64,000 bases of DNA from Ornithinibacillus halophilus (GCF_900129485.1 NZ_FQVW01000001.1:124001-188000), one strand, 5' to 3'; positions 9,341-18,742 are shown, counted from the first letter of the stretch. The notes: generated from the sequence alone by a model not told the origin. Program-made: numbers and translations.

Positions 9341-10079
9341 TTCCCAATTTTCAAATGGTAAACTTATCCGAATCAAACCTATTACTATAAAAAATGATAC
9401 TGATATACAAAGTACCAATCTTGATTTAGAACAAGAAGAACAGAGGATCCGAAACCAATTAGTAAAAGCTAAAGAAGAATTAGTTAAACTAAAAGAGGAA
9501 AAAGAAACAGTTCTTCAGGAGACAACAGACGAAGTTGAGAAACTTAAATTAGCGTGGGAAGAAGAAAAAGTCCACCTTCAAGAGACAGTTAAACAAGAGG
9601 CATATCAAGAAGGGTTAAAGCTTGGTAAAGAAGAAGGGCTTCATCAATACACGGAACATATAGAAAAGGTTAACGCATTAGTCGAAACTGCTCGCAATGA
9701 ATATCATAATTTATTGGATAATAGCGACCAGGATATTATCGACTTAGCTATCCATATTGCAGAAAAAATTCTCTATCAAAAGTTAGATGAAAAACCAGAG
9801 AATTTCTTTCCATTAGTGCATAAAGCTATAGAAGACATTAAGGACCATTCTGTAATCTCGATTCATTTAAATCCTGAAAACTATGAATTGGTTATTAAGC
9901 AGAAAGAAGAACTAATGCAAATTATTGGCGATAAGGTTGACTTATCTATTTATATTAGCGAAAAAGCTACAATTGGTAGTTGTATTATTGAATATCCATA
10001 CGGGAAAATTGATGCTAGCATCGATACTCAATTAAATGAAATAAGGCAAGTACTATATACGATTGTAAATGGAGAATAA
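9333..10079 (+). CDS. fliH: flagellar export ATPase regulator FliH
   Basis: Peripheral stalk of the flagellar type III export apparatus; it binds the ATPase FliI and holds it at the C ring. I prefer the TTG at 9333 (MSNSQFSNGKLIRIKPI), nine bases after GGTGGAGGAG and inside the fliG 3' end. This gives 248 residues. A long charged coiled coil (about 30-110) contains EAYQEGLKLGKEEGL. A FliH/V-ATPase E-subunit-like C-domain includes DLAIHIAEKILYQKL. Confidence 0.92.
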   Translation: MSNSQFSNGKLIRIKPITIKNDTDIQSTNLDLEQEEQRIRNQLVKAKEELVKLKEEKETVLQETTDEVEKLKLAWEEEKVHLQETVKQEAYQEGLKLGKEEGLHQYTEHIEKVNALVETARNEYHNLLDNSDQDIIDLAIHIAEKILYQKLDEKPENFFPLVHKAIEDIKDHSVISIHLNPENYELVIKQKEELMQIIGDKVDLSIYISEKATIGSCIIEYPYGKIDASIDTQLNEIRQVLYTIVNGE

Positions 10080-11398
10080 TGATGGAAACTACTAAACTGT
10101 TCACTGCGATAGAACAAACAGATGTTTATAAAAGATATGGAAAGGTACAGCGAGTAATTGGGATTATGATTGAATCTCAAGGACCGGCTGCTAACATAGG
10201 AGAAGTCTGCTTTATCTATCCTCAATCGTCAAACAAAAAGGCAGTCATGGCAGAAGTAGTTGGTTTTAATAAAGAGAAAATATTACTAATGCCTTATACC
10301 GAAGTGAACGAAATTGGTCCTGGATGTTTAGTAGAATCGACAAAAAAACCACTTAAAATAAAAGTTGGGCGTGGTCTCATTGGAAAAGTCGTTGATTCAT
10401 TGGGAATGTGCATGGACGAATCCACGCTACCAAAAGGATTAACTAGTTATGGTACAGAACAGTCGCCACCAAACCCTATGACAAGAGCACCGATTAACAA
10501 GCCAATTCAAGTTGGCGTGAAAGCAATAGATTCCATGTTAACTGTCGGACAAGGACAAAGAATCGGCCTGTTTGCTGGTAGTGGTGTTGGTAAGAGTACG
10601 TTATTAGGCATGATAGCTAGAAATAGCACAGCTGATATTAATGTTATTGCACTTATTGGAGAACGTGGAAGAGAAGTAAGGGATTTCATCGATTACGATT
10701 TGGGAGAAGAAGGATTAAAGAAGTCAATCATTGTCGTTGCAACTTCAGACCAACCAGCCTTAATGAGATTAAAAGGGGCCTATACCGCAACTGCGATTAG
10801 TGAATACTTTAGAGATTTAGGTTATCAAGTCAATTTGATGATGGATTCTGTTACACGTGTAGCAATGGCACAAAGGGAAGTTGGTTTAGCTTCTGGAGAA
10901 CCCCCAACTACGAAAGGGTATCCACCTTCAGTTTTTGCGATACTACCAAAGTTGCTAGAAAGAACTGGTACGAATGAACATGGTGCAATTACAGCATTTT
11001 ATACAGTTTTGGTAGACGGTGATGACATGAACGAACCAATTGCAGATGCGGTCAGAGGGATATTAGATGGTCACTTTGTCATGGATCGCAGGCTAGCTGA
11101 ACAAGGACAATACCCAGCTATTAATGTTTTAAAGTCTGTCAGTAGAACCATGAATAAGATCGTTTCTAGTGACCATAAAGAGAATACAATGAAATTACGA
11201 TCCTTAATGGCAACTTATGAAGAGAACAATGAATTGATTCAAATTGGAGCATATAAGCGAGGGACTGACCCAAAAATAGACCAAGCTATCTCGTTCTATC
11301 CTAAGATTCAAACATTCTTGAAGCAAGATGTATTAGAATATTACTCCTTGGAAGAGTCAATACAAGCGTTAAAAGAATTGGCTGGAGGGATCACATAA
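10079..11398 (+). CDS. fliI: flagellum-specific export ATPase FliI
   Basis: F1-beta-like ATPase that releases chaperones and helps load substrates into the export gate. It is 439 residues. The N-terminal beta-barrel is followed by a nucleotide domain with Walker A AGSGVGKST (166-174) and GERGREVRDF. Walker B is NLMMDSVTR (about 252-260), followed by the GEPPTTKGYPPSVF segment typical of FliI. The start overlaps the fliH stop in TAATG. A second ATG lies one codon later; either could be used. Confidence 0.96.
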   Translation: MMETTKLFTAIEQTDVYKRYGKVQRVIGIMIESQGPAANIGEVCFIYPQSSNKKAVMAEVVGFNKEKILLMPYTEVNEIGPGCLVESTKKPLKIKVGRGLIGKVVDSLGMCMDESTLPKGLTSYGTEQSPPNPMTRAPINKPIQVGVKAIDSMLTVGQGQRIGLFAGSGVGKSTLLGMIARNSTADINVIALIGERGREVRDFIDYDLGEEGLKKSIIVVATSDQPALMRLKGAYTATAISEYFRDLGYQVNLMMDSVTRVAMAQREVGLASGEPPTTKGYPPSVFAILPKLLERTGTNEHGAITAFYTVLVDGDDMNEPIADAVRGILDGHFVMDRRLAEQGQYPAINVLKSVSRTMNKIVSSDHKENTMKLRSLMATYEENNELIQIGAYKRGTDPKIDQAISFYPKIQTFLKQDVLEYYSLEESIQALKELAGGIT

Positions 11399-11400
11399 AA

Positions 11401-11847
11401 ATGGCAAATACACATGCATTAGAAAAAATCCTTGATTTACAAGAGTTGGAAAAGCAAAAGGCATTAAAAGTATACCAAAATTCCATCGACCAATTTGAAG
11501 AAGTTGCAACGAAATTATATTATCTATTGAGAAAAAAAGAGGAAGCTGAACTCAATTACGAAACTTCCATTAAAAAGGCAATTCCAATAGATGAGATTAA
11601 AACTCAAACATCCTATATTAACAAACTACAAGAACAAATTTTGAATCTTCAAGGGGATGTACAACAGGCAAGATCTTATATGGAAAAAAGTCGAGATGAG
11701 TTAACGGATTCTTACAAAGAGGTAAAGAAGTTCGAAACAGTGATTGAGAGACGTAAAAAAGAAGAATTTGAATTATCTAAGAAATTAGAAGCGAAATTAA
11801 TGGATGAAATATCTTTACAACAATTTGTAGGGCATATGAATAGGTGA
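11401..11847 (+). CDS. fliJ: flagellar export protein FliJ
   Basis: Central coiled-coil stalk of the export ATPase, equivalent in position to the gamma subunit. It is 148 residues, almost entirely charged helical heptads. The N-terminal stretch LEKILDLQELEKQKAL is typical. It starts two bases after fliI. Sequence conservation in this family is low, so context and coiled coil carry much of the call. Confidence 0.9.
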   Translation: MANTHALEKILDLQELEKQKALKVYQNSIDQFEEVATKLYYLLRKKEEAELNYETSIKKAIPIDEIKTQTSYINKLQEQILNLQGDVQQARSYMEKSRDELTDSYKEVKKFETVIERRKKEEFELSKKLEAKLMDEISLQQFVGHMNR

Positions 11848-11851
11848 TGGT

Positions 11852-12424
11852 ATGGCGAAAAAAGAAAATGAAAATAAAAGAATGAATCCATTTCTTTGGT
11901 TTCTTTTTGCAATCATCATACCAGTTTTTATTGCGATAACTCTTACTGTCATTATTCTTTCTATAGTAGGTGTTGATGTAACAGGCTGGGTAAAGAATAC
12001 GACAAATAATATTCCAGTTGTATCTAATTTTGTAACAACTAATGAAGAACAGGAAATGGAAGAATTAGAAAAACAAATGACTACTAAACTGAATGAAAAA
12101 GATTCAACAATTACTAGTCTCGAATCGGAAGTCACAGTTTTGGAATCAACCATTGAAAGCATGCAAGAAGAGTTGGACCAATTATATGCGGAATTGGAAG
12201 AAAAACAACTAACTGAAGAAGAAATGGAAATAAAATTTAATGATATATCTAGTTCTCTTAAAGAAATGGAACGTGAGCAAGCAGCTAGTATTCTACAAGA
12301 ACTTGAAAACCATACAGCTTTATCGATTTTAAGCCAGTTGTCTAATAAAGAACGGGGTACGATTATGGAGGCAATGGATGTAGATAAAGCAGCAGAACTC
12401 ATGGAATTATTTATAAATTATTAA
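11852..12424 (+). CDS. ylxF: YlxF-type membrane coiled-coil protein (MotE/MgtE-N-like)
   Basis: Occupies the ylxF position of the Bacillus fla/che operon, between fliJ and fliK. It is 190 residues. A short basic cytoplasmic N-terminus leads to one transmembrane helix (about 14-38). A long acidic coiled coil follows (about 65-130). The C-terminal MgtE-N-like segment reads ILQELENHTALSILSQLSN, then RGTIMEAMDVDKAAELM. Related proteins are described as motility chaperones in other bacteria; in Bacillus the role is not settled. Family is clear; function is inferred from context. Confidence 0.82.
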   Translation: MAKKENENKRMNPFLWFLFAIIIPVFIAITLTVIILSIVGVDVTGWVKNTTNNIPVVSNFVTTNEEQEMEELEKQMTTKLNEKDSTITSLESEVTVLESTIESMQEELDQLYAELEEKQLTEEEMEIKFNDISSSLKEMEREQAASILQELENHTALSILSQLSNKERGTIMEAMDVDKAAELMELFINY

Positions 12425-12461
12425 TTAAGCTAACATTAACCCTGAAAGGAGGTGAAAAGAG

Positions 12462-13853
12462 ATGAACATTGGTGGAATGGCTATTCAAGTATCAACTAAT
12501 GGAAATAACCAATTAGTTAAATCCCAAATGGATAAAAATGAAAATGGTTCTTCCTTTCTAGATTTACTTTCTAATAGACTATCTAATAAAGTTGCTGAAG
12601 AATCACTAATACAAGTTGAAGGTAAGAATCTCAAAGGATTAGGACTAGGTAATGTTGATGGACTAGAACAAGAAACAGAAAGCTTTTCAGTGGATGAGGC
12701 TATCTTACAAATAGAACGTTTATTAGCTCGTTCAGATTCTGAATCTATAAAGGGTAACGATGCAAACCATTTGTTGGAACAAATAGAAGAAATATTATCT
12801 AATGTAGAAGTACTTCAACTAAACTTCGATAAATTAGATGTTCAGTTAGCCAAGGAGAGTACTAGTGTAAATGGCGAGAATACGAACATAGAAGATTTAA
12901 GTGAAATAGTAGAAAATTCACCCATTCCTTATATAACAGTTGGTGAATTAGTGAAATCGCTTGAAATCAAAATAGATGCAAAAGAAAATCTGCTTTCAAG
13001 TACTAAAAATAATATCCATAAGTTGATTGAGGTATTGCAACAATTCAACCAAGTAGACCGTTCTTTTGTTAAGCAGGTTGTAAAAGAAGTGGACCAGCTT
13101 AAGCAGCTTGGCTTTTTTGATAAAAAGCTAATTAGCGCTCAAGAACAATTGCAAAAGTTACCTAATGCATTAGAAAAATTAATATTAGAAAATAAATCAA
13201 CTAATTTTCAACAAAATATCTTATCTATAAATATGGCTAAAGCTCAAAGTGCACAAGATGGAAATGAGTCTTCCCGAAAGATTAATGTACCTTTTATCAA
13301 TCAAGACCTGTCAGTTAGTGAATCTGGAATCGGACAAAAGGTTACATCTATGTCAGCAATACCAATTACAAAAGTTGAGCAATATGTCATTCATGTTCAA
13401 CAAACCCAACAGTCGGGTACAGTTGAACAACAAGTCATGGATCAATTCCAAAAGGTAATAAAAACAAGTAAGTTTATGAGTTTACCAAATGGAAATCAAC
13501 AACTTTCTATTGCATTACGACCAGAAAACCTTGGGGAAATGATGGTTCGATTAACACAGATTAATGGAGAAATGATGGTTAAGATTGCTGTTACTTCTCA
13601 AGCAACTAAAGAGTTATTAGAATCAAACCTTAATCAGTTACGAAATATGTTTGCTCCTAACCAGGTAGTTGTTGAGCGACAGGATGTTCAAACATCACAA
13701 CAAGGACAAAGCTTCCAACAACAAAAAGACGAACAATCCTTAAATGATCAAAATCAAGGTGATCCTAATCAACCTTCTCAACAAGAAAAAGAAGACATAG
13801 ATGATAGCTTTGAAAGTAAATTCCAAGAAATATTAATGAATGAGAAAGTGTAG
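12462..13853 (+). CDS. fliK: flagellar hook-length control protein FliK
   Basis: Secreted molecular ruler that measures hook length and switches the export gate (FlhB) to filament substrates. It is 463 residues with a weakly conserved, Gln/Asn/Ser-rich N-terminal ruler. The conserved Flg_hook domain near the C-terminus reads LSIALRPENLGEMMVRL (about 347-363), then QATKELLESNLNQLRNMF. The tail is Gln-rich. The start ATG 12462 lies behind AAAGGAGGTG. Confidence 0.92.
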   Translation: MNIGGMAIQVSTNGNNQLVKSQMDKNENGSSFLDLLSNRLSNKVAEESLIQVEGKNLKGLGLGNVDGLEQETESFSVDEAILQIERLLARSDSESIKGNDANHLLEQIEEILSNVEVLQLNFDKLDVQLAKESTSVNGENTNIEDLSEIVENSPIPYITVGELVKSLEIKIDAKENLLSSTKNNIHKLIEVLQQFNQVDRSFVKQVVKEVDQLKQLGFFDKKLISAQEQLQKLPNALEKLILENKSTNFQQNILSINMAKAQSAQDGNESSRKINVPFINQDLSVSESGIGQKVTSMSAIPITKVEQYVIHVQQTQQSGTVEQQVMDQFQKVIKTSKFMSLPNGNQQLSIALRPENLGEMMVRLTQINGEMMVKIAVTSQATKELLESNLNQLRNMFAPNQVVVERQDVQTSQQGQSFQQQKDEQSLNDQNQGDPNQPSQQEKEDIDDSFESKFQEILMNEKV

Positions 13854-13862
13854 GTGAAAAGA

Positions 13863-14288
13863 ATGCCAAAAATCGATCCTTCTGTTTACTTACGAAATAA
13901 TCAACCAGACAAATCGAGAACACCAAGCCCAGAATTAGGCCGAGACGAATTTTTGAAAATATTAATGACACAATTGCAAAATCAAGATCCATTAAATCCA
14001 ATGGAAGATAAAGATTTTATTTCACAAATGTCGAACTTTTCATCTCTAGAACAATTAATGAATATTTCAAGTTCTATTGAATCATTAGTTCAAAACCAGG
14101 CAATCGCTCCGGTAGTACAGTATAGTAATTTAATTGGCAGGGATGTGGCATACCATGACGATGAAGGGTCACAGAAAGTTAGCCAAGTAACAGCTGTAAG
14201 TCAACAAGATGGTCAAGCTTTATTGAAACTAGCAAATGGTGAAACGATTCCTGCAAATGAAATCGGTGAGGTAAGTACCAGTCAGTAA
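13863..14288 (+). CDS. flgD: flagellar hook cap assembly protein FlgD
   Basis: Hook scaffolding cap needed for polymerisation of FlgE. The start ATG 13863 follows AGGTGA; the GTG at 13854 overlaps that site. It has 141 residues. The N-terminal FlgD signature LGRDEFLKILMTQLQNQDPL (about 25-44) and DKDFISQMSNFSSLEQL (about 50-66) are clear. The protein is short and lacks the large C-terminal Ig-like part found in enteric FlgD, as is usual in Bacillus. Confidence 0.94.
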   Translation: MPKIDPSVYLRNNQPDKSRTPSPELGRDEFLKILMTQLQNQDPLNPMEDKDFISQMSNFSSLEQLMNISSSIESLVQNQAIAPVVQYSNLIGRDVAYHDDEGSQKVSQVTAVSQQDGQALLKLANGETIPANEIGEVSTSQ

Positions 14289-14316
14289 AATGAATAGTGA
14301 AGGAAGTGAATAATTT

Positions 14317-14691
14317 ATGGATCATCGCATCCATCAAATACCACAACACCATGCTTTACAGATTCCTTCCGTTAAAACGTCAAAAGTAAAACCTAGTGAA
14401 ACTAGCTTTAAAGATATATTACAAGAACAACAACAATTAAAAGTTAGTAAACATGCTAACGATCGTTTAAACGAAAGAAACATTCAAATAAATGATGAAC
14501 AATGGAAAATTATTACTGAAAAAGTGTCAGAAGCTAGAACAAAAGGAATTACTGATTCACTAGTTGTAACAAGCAATGCTGCGTTACTTGTCAGTGCAAA
14601 AAATAATGTAGTTGTCACTGCAATGGATCGTACAGAGGCAAAAAGTAAAATATTTACGAATATTAACGGAACGATACTTATAGATGAATAG
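14317..14691 (+). CDS. small flagellar operon protein (TIGR02530-type)
   Basis: 124 residues, located between flgD and the hook gene. The diagnostic core is SKHANDRLNERNIQ (about 46-59). A C-terminal region ending in NVVVTAMDRTEAKSKIFTNINGTILIDE-like beta strands is shared by the flg_new/TIGR02530 family, which sits at this place in many Bacillales and Clostridia. Its biochemical role is unknown; an assembly or export accessory role is inferred from location. The start ATG 14317 follows AAGGAAGTG. Confidence 0.8.
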   Translation: MDHRIHQIPQHHALQIPSVKTSKVKPSETSFKDILQEQQQLKVSKHANDRLNERNIQINDEQWKIITEKVSEARTKGITDSLVVTSNAALLVSAKNNVVVTAMDRTEAKSKIFTNINGTILIDE

Positions 14692-14772
14692 GCTGGACCC
14701 TTTTGGGAGGCCGTAAGCTGTTGAATGATCGATACAGCTATAAATTAGACCATATAAAGGGGAGAAAATAAA

Positions 14773-15843
14773 ATGTTACGTTCAATGTATGCAGGTATTT
14801 CAGGAATGAAAAACTTTCAAACGAAGTTAGATGTTATCGGTAATAATATTGCCAATGTTAATACCGCTGGATTTAAGAAAGGCCGTGTAACCTTTCAAGA
14901 TATGATGAGTCAAACGATGTCAGGAGCACAAGGCCCTACTCAAGCAAGAGGTGGGGTTAACCCTAGTCAAGTTGGTTTAGGTTCTCAGTTAGGAACAATT
15001 GATAATATTCATACACAAGGGTTTCGACAAACTACTTATAATCCATTAGATTTTGCTTTAGAAGGCGATGGAATGTTTGCACTTCAAAATGGTGAAGGAA
15101 TAGCATTTACTCGTGCTGGGAACTTTTATTTGGATCAAAATGGAACTATTGTTAATCCAGACGGGTTATATTTATTAGGTTTTGGACTCGAGAGTACAAC
15201 GTTAAATACTACATTAAGTAATGAGGCAACTATTGAAATAACGGAATTAGTAGAAACGGGAGAGGTTATTGTAAATTACTCTAAGGATGATGTCACAGAG
15301 TCATATACAATTTCACTAGATTCTAATGAAAGAGTTTTTAATAGTGAGGATGGAGATACAACTATTGAATTCGATGAATCGGGAACTCCCACTTTTACAG
15401 TTGGTGGAAACGTCGAAGAATTGGAATTGCAAAGTACTACACTTACTGATAGTTATGGAACAGAACCAACGCAACTAAGTATTCCTGATACAGCTCAAAG
15501 CTTTAATGTCCAAACAAATGGGATTATAAACTATGTGGATGAAAATGGAGATACTCAAGTGGCTGGTAAAGTTGCATTAGCAAACTTTTCTAACCCAGCT
15601 GGTCTTCAGAAAGCCGGTAGCAACCTATTCTTAGATAGCGAAAATGCTGGTTTTACCGGTTTTGTTGCTCCTGAAACAAGTGGTGCAGCATCGATTGTTA
15701 GTGGGGCTCTAGAAATGTCTAATGTTGACTTATCTGAAGAATTCACAGAAATGATTACTGCTCAACGTGCGTTCCAAGCAAATACAAGAATAATAACAAC
15801 ATCTGATGAAATTCTTCAAGAATTAGTTAATCTGAAACGATAA
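14773..15843 (+). CDS. flgE: flagellar hook protein FlgE
   Basis: Major subunit of the hook, the universal joint between rod and filament. It is 356 residues. The N-terminal D0 signature LDVIGNNIANVNTAGFKKGR (18-37) and C-terminal D0 helix ALEMSNVDLSEEFTEMITAQ (about 311-330) flank a surface domain (about 130-260). That domain is longer than in B. subtilis FlgE/FlgG, which accounts for the extra length. Some annotations call this family FlgG. The position after flgD and before swrD supports the hook protein. Confidence 0.93.
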   Translation: MLRSMYAGISGMKNFQTKLDVIGNNIANVNTAGFKKGRVTFQDMMSQTMSGAQGPTQARGGVNPSQVGLGSQLGTIDNIHTQGFRQTTYNPLDFALEGDGMFALQNGEGIAFTRAGNFYLDQNGTIVNPDGLYLLGFGLESTTLNTTLSNEATIEITELVETGEVIVNYSKDDVTESYTISLDSNERVFNSEDGDTTIEFDESGTPTFTVGGNVEELELQSTTLTDSYGTEPTQLSIPDTAQSFNVQTNGIINYVDENGDTQVAGKVALANFSNPAGLQKAGSNLFLDSENAGFTGFVAPETSGAASIVSGALEMSNVDLSEEFTEMITAQRAFQANTRIITTSDEILQELVNLKR

Positions 15844-15851
15844 AGGAGGTT

Positions 15852-15920
15852 AGGAGTGCCTTTTAGTAGATAGCTAGATACCTGACAGAGAAAAAGCGCT
15901 CTGTCAGGTGAGGTGCTCCT
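15852..15920 (+). promoter_or_regulatory. nested hairpin and five-codon leader frame before swrD
   Basis: After flgE comes a very strong SD (AAAGGAGG, 15842-15849) and a GTG six bases later (15856). It opens the frame GTG CCT TTT AGT AGA TAG (15856-15873). An inner perfect 11-bp stem (15880-15890 with 15899-15909) is enclosed by an outer 9-bp stem (15852-15860 with 15912-15920, two G-T wobbles). The outer 3' arm overlaps AGGTG (15911-15915), the only SD candidate for swrD. No U-tract follows, so it is not an ordinary terminator. A translational switch is possible but unproven. Confidence 0.5.
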
Positions 15921-15930
15921 ATCATAATTA

Positions 15931-16149
15931 ATGATACAATTATCGCGATTAAATGGTGATACATTCATATTAAATGCTATGCTAGTTGAGCAAATTCAAT
16001 CATTGCCAGACACAACCATTACATTATTATCTGGCAAAAAATTAGTCGTTAAAGAACCTAAACAGAAGGTGATTGATGATATTACTGCATTCTATCAAAA
16101 AGTAGGGATGCAACAATCACTTAAAGAGGTGGAGAAGGCAAATGAATAG
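15931..16149 (+). CDS. swrD: flagellar motor-power protein SwrD (FlbD family)
   Basis: 72-residue FlbD-family protein. B. subtilis SwrD raises flagellar torque and is needed for swarming. The family pattern is IQLSRLNGDTFILNAMLVEQ at the start, then a central glycine turn LLSGKKLVVKE. The start ATG 15931 lies 15 bases after AGGTG, a long spacing. The upstream hairpin may occlude that site. The end overlaps fliL by 8 bases. Confidence 0.9.
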   Translation: MIQLSRLNGDTFILNAMLVEQIQSLPDTTITLLSGKKLVVKEPKQKVIDDITAFYQKVGMQQSLKEVEKANE

Positions 16150-16558
16150 ATTATTAAAAACTATGGTGACATCTTTACTAATAATATTAACTATTGTTGC
16201 AATTATTTTTGTTGTATATCTTAATGTAAATGCAGATGGCAAGGATGAAAATCCTACAATAGATGACATCATTGAATATTCCTATGAAAGCCCAGAGGTA
16301 ACGACTGATTTAATTGATGGTAGTTTTGTCCGAATTCAATTTCAAATTGTTACGGACAGTAAAGATGCTAGAGAAGAGATTTCAAAAAGAGACTTCCAAA
16401 TTAAAAATATCCTAATAAAAGAATTATCTAAAATGGATCAGGAACAATTTCAAACAAGTTTAGATGAATTAGAAGATATTGTACAAGAAAAATTGAACGA
16501 GATCATGGTAGAAGGAACAATTAATGACGTTTATACGATAAATAAAATATTACAATAA
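16142..16558 (+). CDS. fliL: flagellar basal body-associated protein FliL
   Basis: Single-pass membrane protein that surrounds the stator units of the motor. It is 138 residues: a short cytoplasmic N-terminus, a transmembrane helix (about 7-30), and an extracytoplasmic SPFH-like domain. That domain includes GSFVRIQFQIVTDSKDAREE and the C-terminal LEDIVQEKLNEIM. Length fits the family. It is translationally coupled to swrD. Confidence 0.9.
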   Translation: MNRLLKTMVTSLLIILTIVAIIFVVYLNVNADGKDENPTIDDIIEYSYESPEVTTDLIDGSFVRIQFQIVTDSKDAREEISKRDFQIKNILIKELSKMDQEQFQTSLDELEDIVQEKLNEIMVEGTINDVYTINKILQ

Positions 16559-16587
16559 CAACTGCTCCAATATGGAGGTGATTACCT

Positions 16588-17586
16588 TTGGTAGATGAAG
16601 TTCTTTCGCAAAATGAAATAGATGCCTTGTTATCTGCTTTAACAACTGGGGAAATGGATGCAGAAGAATTAAGGACAGAAGAAAAAGATAGAAAAGAGCG
16701 AGTTTATGATTTTAAACGAGCATTACGATTTTCAAAAGATCAAATTCGTAGTATAGGTCGTATACACGATAATTACGCTAGAATGCTGACAACATTCTTC
16801 TCTTCACAGTTACGATCCTACGTAAATATAACCGTGGCATCTGTCGATCAACTTCCATATGAGGAGTTTATTCGCTCGATTCCGAAGATGACTGTTTTAA
16901 ATGTGTACGGGGTTCCACCGTTGGACGGGAAAATCATAATGGAGGTTAATCCAAACATTGCTTACGGTATGATTGATCGTGTTCTTGGTGGAAGAGGAGA
17001 TAGTGTTAATAAAATTGAAAATTTAACTGAAATTGAATCAATATTGATATCTCAACTGTTTGAAAAAGGGATGGGAACACTAAAAGAAGCCTGGAGTTCA
17101 TTAGTGGATATTGAGCCATATTTAGAGGAATTAGAGGTTAATCCACAATTTTTACAATTAGTATCACCGAATGAAACGGTAGTAGTTGTTTCATTAAATA
17201 CTACAATTGGCGAGACGAGTGGAATGATCAATATTTGTATTCCGCATATTGTATTAGAACCGATTATCTCAAAGCTTTCTGTACAGTATTGGATGCAAAC
17301 ATCTAAACAAAAACAAGACCCCGAGAATGTAAAAAAACTTTCTAAAAATTTAAATCGTGCGTTTGTAGAAGCAAAAGCAATTCTCGGTGAGACCAATATA
17401 ACTGTTGACGAGCTTTTGAATCTTAATGTTGGTGACGTGGTAGGATTAAACCAACCAATTGACCAACCATTAAAATTAACAATTAATAATGAGCCAAAGT
17501 TCTTTGTTCAACCTGGTATGTACAAGAAGAAATTATCAGTCCAGGTGTTAGAAGAATATAGGGGAGGGTATGAAGATGACGAATGA
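16588..17586 (+). CDS. fliM: flagellar motor switch protein FliM
   Basis: C-ring protein that binds phosphorylated CheY and reverses the motor. It is 332 residues. The N-terminal CheY-binding peptide LSQNEIDALLSAL (5-17) leads to a CheC-like middle domain (about 45-230) and a SpoA domain (about 250-325). The start is TTG 16588 behind TGGAGGTG. The end overlaps the fliY start by 11 bases. Confidence 0.96.
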   Translation: MVDEVLSQNEIDALLSALTTGEMDAEELRTEEKDRKERVYDFKRALRFSKDQIRSIGRIHDNYARMLTTFFSSQLRSYVNITVASVDQLPYEEFIRSIPKMTVLNVYGVPPLDGKIIMEVNPNIAYGMIDRVLGGRGDSVNKIENLTEIESILISQLFEKGMGTLKEAWSSLVDIEPYLEELEVNPQFLQLVSPNETVVVVSLNTTIGETSGMINICIPHIVLEPIISKLSVQYWMQTSKQKQDPENVKKLSKNLNRAFVEAKAILGETNITVDELLNLNVGDVVGLNQPIDQPLKLTINNEPKFFVQPGMYKKKLSVQVLEEYRGGYEDDE

Positions 17587-18721
17587 TGGGATGCTATCTC
17601 AAGATGAAATTGATGCGTTATTAAGCATTGGAGAAGAAGAGGAAGAAGAATTAACTCTCAATACTAATAACGAATCAATGAATGAATTAAGTGGCGTCGA
17701 AATTGATACACTTGGTGAAATAGGTAATATATCATTTGGAAGTTCTGCAACGACGTTATCGACTCTACTAAACCAAAAAGTAGAAATTACAACACCTACA
17801 GTTTCCGTTATAAATCAAAATGCCCTTGATGAAACTTTTGACTTTGATCATGTTAGTGTTCAAGTTAATTATGTAGAAGGATTTACAGGACATAATATCT
17901 TTGTCATTAAGTCAGATGATGCCGCAATTATTTCTGAAATAATGCTTGGTGGGGATGGAACTGGTAAGGTTGAGGAATTAAATGAGATTCATTTAAGTGC
18001 CGTTCAAGAGGCGATGAATCAGATGATGGGCGCAGCCGCTACAAGTATGTCAACTGTATTTAATAAACGAGTTGATATATCACCACCTTCCATTACATTT
18101 AATAAATCTAGTGAGCCTTTTAAAGAAGTGAATGATAAAAAATTAGTTAAGGTTTCCTTCCAATTAAAAGTGGGCACGTTAATTGATTCTAATATTATGC
18201 AATTAATTCCGATTGATTTTGCAAAAGAATTGGTAGAACATTTAATGCATGATTCAACTGAAGAAGTGGCTGCTGCCGTACAAGAGATGGAAGCCCCACA
18301 GCAAAAAGAAGAAATTGTATTTCCAGAAATAACTGAAGAAAAATCAACGAAAGTTGAACAAGAAACGCCACAATTTATCGGTACGGCAACGAAACAAGAA
18401 TCAGATATCCAAACAGCACAATTTTCTAACTTTGAACCAGTAGCGATTGATTCTAATAATCAGCGAAATTTAGATATGCTATTGGATATACCACTAAAAA
18501 TCACGGTAGAGTTAGGGCGTACTAAGCGGACCATTAAAGACATTTTGGACCTGTCTTCAGGCTCAATAGTTGAATTAGATAAACTAGCAGGTGAGCCAGT
18601 TGATGTCTTAGTAAATGATAAGTTAATTGCCAAAGGTGAAGTAGTTGTTATCGATGAAAACTTTGGAGTTCGAGTTACTGATATAATAAGTCAATCAGAT
18701 CGATTGATGAAACTAAAATAA
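17576..18721 (+). CDS. fliY: flagellar motor switch phosphatase FliY
   Basis: Gram-positive C-ring protein that combines a FliN-like SpoA domain with CheC-like phosphatase activity toward CheY-P. I place the start at ATG 17576, seven bases after GGGGAGGG; the ATG at 17570 is too close. It has 381 residues. The N-terminal peptide LSQDEIDALLSIG resembles that of FliM. Two phosphatase motifs follow, EIGNISFGSSATTLS and AVQEAMNQMMGAAATSMS. An acidic Gln-rich linker (about 230-285) leads to the C-terminal SpoA/FliN domain. Confidence 0.94.
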   Translation: MTNDGMLSQDEIDALLSIGEEEEEELTLNTNNESMNELSGVEIDTLGEIGNISFGSSATTLSTLLNQKVEITTPTVSVINQNALDETFDFDHVSVQVNYVEGFTGHNIFVIKSDDAAIISEIMLGGDGTGKVEELNEIHLSAVQEAMNQMMGAAATSMSTVFNKRVDISPPSITFNKSSEPFKEVNDKKLVKVSFQLKVGTLIDSNIMQLIPIDFAKELVEHLMHDSTEEVAAAVQEMEAPQQKEEIVFPEITEEKSTKVEQETPQFIGTATKQESDIQTAQFSNFEPVAIDSNNQRNLDMLLDIPLKITVELGRTKRTIKDILDLSSGSIVELDKLAGEPVDVLVNDKLIAKGEVVVIDENFGVRVTDIISQSDRLMKLK

Positions 18722-18742
18722 CTTAACTGGGGGTAGAATGAA

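Noticed and set aside
11815-12402. 195-codon minus-strand open frame opposite ylxF
   Set aside because: It is a shadow of the real + strand ylxF gene. It is Ser-rich from reverse-complemented Glu/Lys codons, with no SD and no recognisable domain.
13249-13458. 69-codon + strand frame inside fliK
   Set aside because: It overlaps fliK in another frame, with no ribosome binding site and no family resemblance.
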